Below the pieces are notes generated by a model. It was not told the DNA's origin. It was given only the letters and a program-made list of their open reading frames with translations, and did no database searches. A program made the translations under genes and the position numbers. A DNA stretch of 22,454 nucleotides from Acidobacteriota bacterium (GTDB taxonomy: Bacteria; Acidobacteriota; Vicinamibacteria; Vicinamibacterales; Vicinamibacteraceae). The DNA lies in NCBI GenBank assembly GCA_013695405.1, contig JACDAO010000764.1, positions 1 to 22,454 on the forward strand, read 5' to 3'. Shown in pieces: positions 22,036 to 22,454 of this stretch (its first letter is position 1; each line of letters starts with the position of its first letter).

Positions 22036-22454
22036 ATGAATCGCATCTACCCGACCGTTGCGCTTGCCGCCTTCCTGACCACTGGACTGGTTGCGCCGGC
22101 GCGCGCCGCATCATCCGACTCCTCGCCGCAGGTCGTGCTGGCGCAGTGGGGCCGGCAGGGCGCGCCGCGAGCTCAGTCGCAGCAGCGCTACACGCAGGGT
22201 TTCCGTGTCGGTGTGCGCGAAGGTGAACACGACGCCCGCGAGCGGCGCCCCCGTGACTACCGCCAGCATTCCGAGTTCCGCCGCGGCAGTGGCGGCTGGG
22301 GCAACAACGGTGGATCCGACGACGCCTATCGCCGCGGCTTCGCCGAGGGCTACCTGCAGGGCTACGACCGGGCCCGCGGTGGCGGCCATGGCGGCGATGG
22401 CTACCCGAACGGCCGGTATCCGAACAGCGGGTACCCCAACGGCGGGTATCCCAG
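22036..22454 (+). CDS. Secreted glycine/tyrosine-rich repeat protein (3' truncated)
   Basis: An open frame runs from ATG 22036 to the window end with no stop (139 residues seen). GAGGAGAGG at 22021-22029 is a strong Shine-Dalgarno. An in-frame ATG at 22000 exists, but the later start gives a good signal peptide: MNRIYPTVALAAFLTTGLVA then PARAA. The mature part is rich in Arg, Gly and Gln. Two similar helical motifs occur: YTQGFRVGVREGEHDA (52-67) and YRRGFAEGYLQGYDRA (98-113), both Y-x-x-G-F-x-x-G-x-x-x-G with an Asp near the end. From residue 122 a tandem pentapeptide (G/R)-Y-P-N-(G/S) starts, encoded by a 15-bp DNA repeat (22399 onward), and continues off the window. It is probably a small exported protein of unknown function. 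Confidence 0.75.
   Translation, partial: MNRIYPTVALAAFLTTGLVAPARAASSDSSPQVVLAQWGRQGAPRAQSQQRYTQGFRVGVREGEHDARERRPRDYRQHSEFRRGSGGWGNNGGSDDAYRRGFAEGYLQGYDRARGGGHGGDGYPNGRYPNSGYPNGGYP
22399..22454 (+). repeat. 15-bp tandem repeat encoding (G/R)YPN(G/S)
   Basis: Three complete units start at 22399, 22414 and 22429, and a fourth is cut by the window end at 22444. Each encodes Gly/Arg-Tyr-Pro-Asn-Gly/Ser. Third-position differences (TAC/TAT, CCG/CCC) show the copies have diverged at silent sites while the peptide is kept. Confidence 0.8.

Overview
The window is high-GC, gene-dense bacterial chromosome. Two adjacent secreted von Willebrand A proteins of the 'VWFA-related Acidobacterial' type (TIGR03436-like) and the overall gene content suggest an Acidobacteriota member, probably class Vicinamibacteria. 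That placement is inference from family knowledge, not from a marker-gene search. I see no tRNA, rRNA, CRISPR array, insertion sequence or prophage.

Layout. Positions 1-1063 hold the 3' end of an HtrA-like PDZ protease gene and a LuxR-type regulator whose receiver-like half has no visible phosphoacceptor. On the minus strand follow an ECI1-like enoyl-CoA isomerase/hydratase (1070-1840) and an unrecognised membrane protein (1983-3089). typA/bipA (3177-5009, plus) converges on a large hybrid histidine kinase (5016-7382, minus). Next on the minus strand are an EamA/DMT permease (7543-8445) and a membrane-sector-only ATP synthase cluster in transcription order atpZ, atpI-like, atpB, atpE (10555 to 8540). 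No F1 gene and no b subunit is present.

A second, plus-strand block starts at a TATACT -10 element (10854). It runs through two VWA proteins, a CcsA/HemX-type membrane protein, hemA and hemC, mostly with overlapping or nearly abutting ends. After a short gap with its own -10 element come a uroporphyrinogen-III methyltransferase/synthase fusion (cobA-hemD), hemB and hemL, then a class IV-like histone deacetylase family protein 13 nt after hemL. Together hemA, hemL, hemB, hemC and hemD cover the C5 route from glutamyl-tRNA to uroporphyrinogen III, and the fused methyltransferase opens the sirohaem/corrinoid branch. The order resembles the Bacillus hemAXCDBL cluster.

The right end has a small, very basic putative DNA-binding protein convergent with and overlapping the deacetylase gene, an unrecognised single-pass membrane protein, and a secreted Gly/Tyr/Asn/Pro repeat protein that runs off the window.

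The points most worth a second look are the c subunit, which has a signal-peptide-like leader and most side-chain ligands of the Na+-type ion site; the split F0 operon; the VWA pair in which one partner has a broken MIDAS; promoter elements so close to typA and cobA-hemD that their mRNAs may be leaderless; and the hairpin framing the Shine-Dalgarno of the last gene. I did not find a clearly new defence or mobile system.
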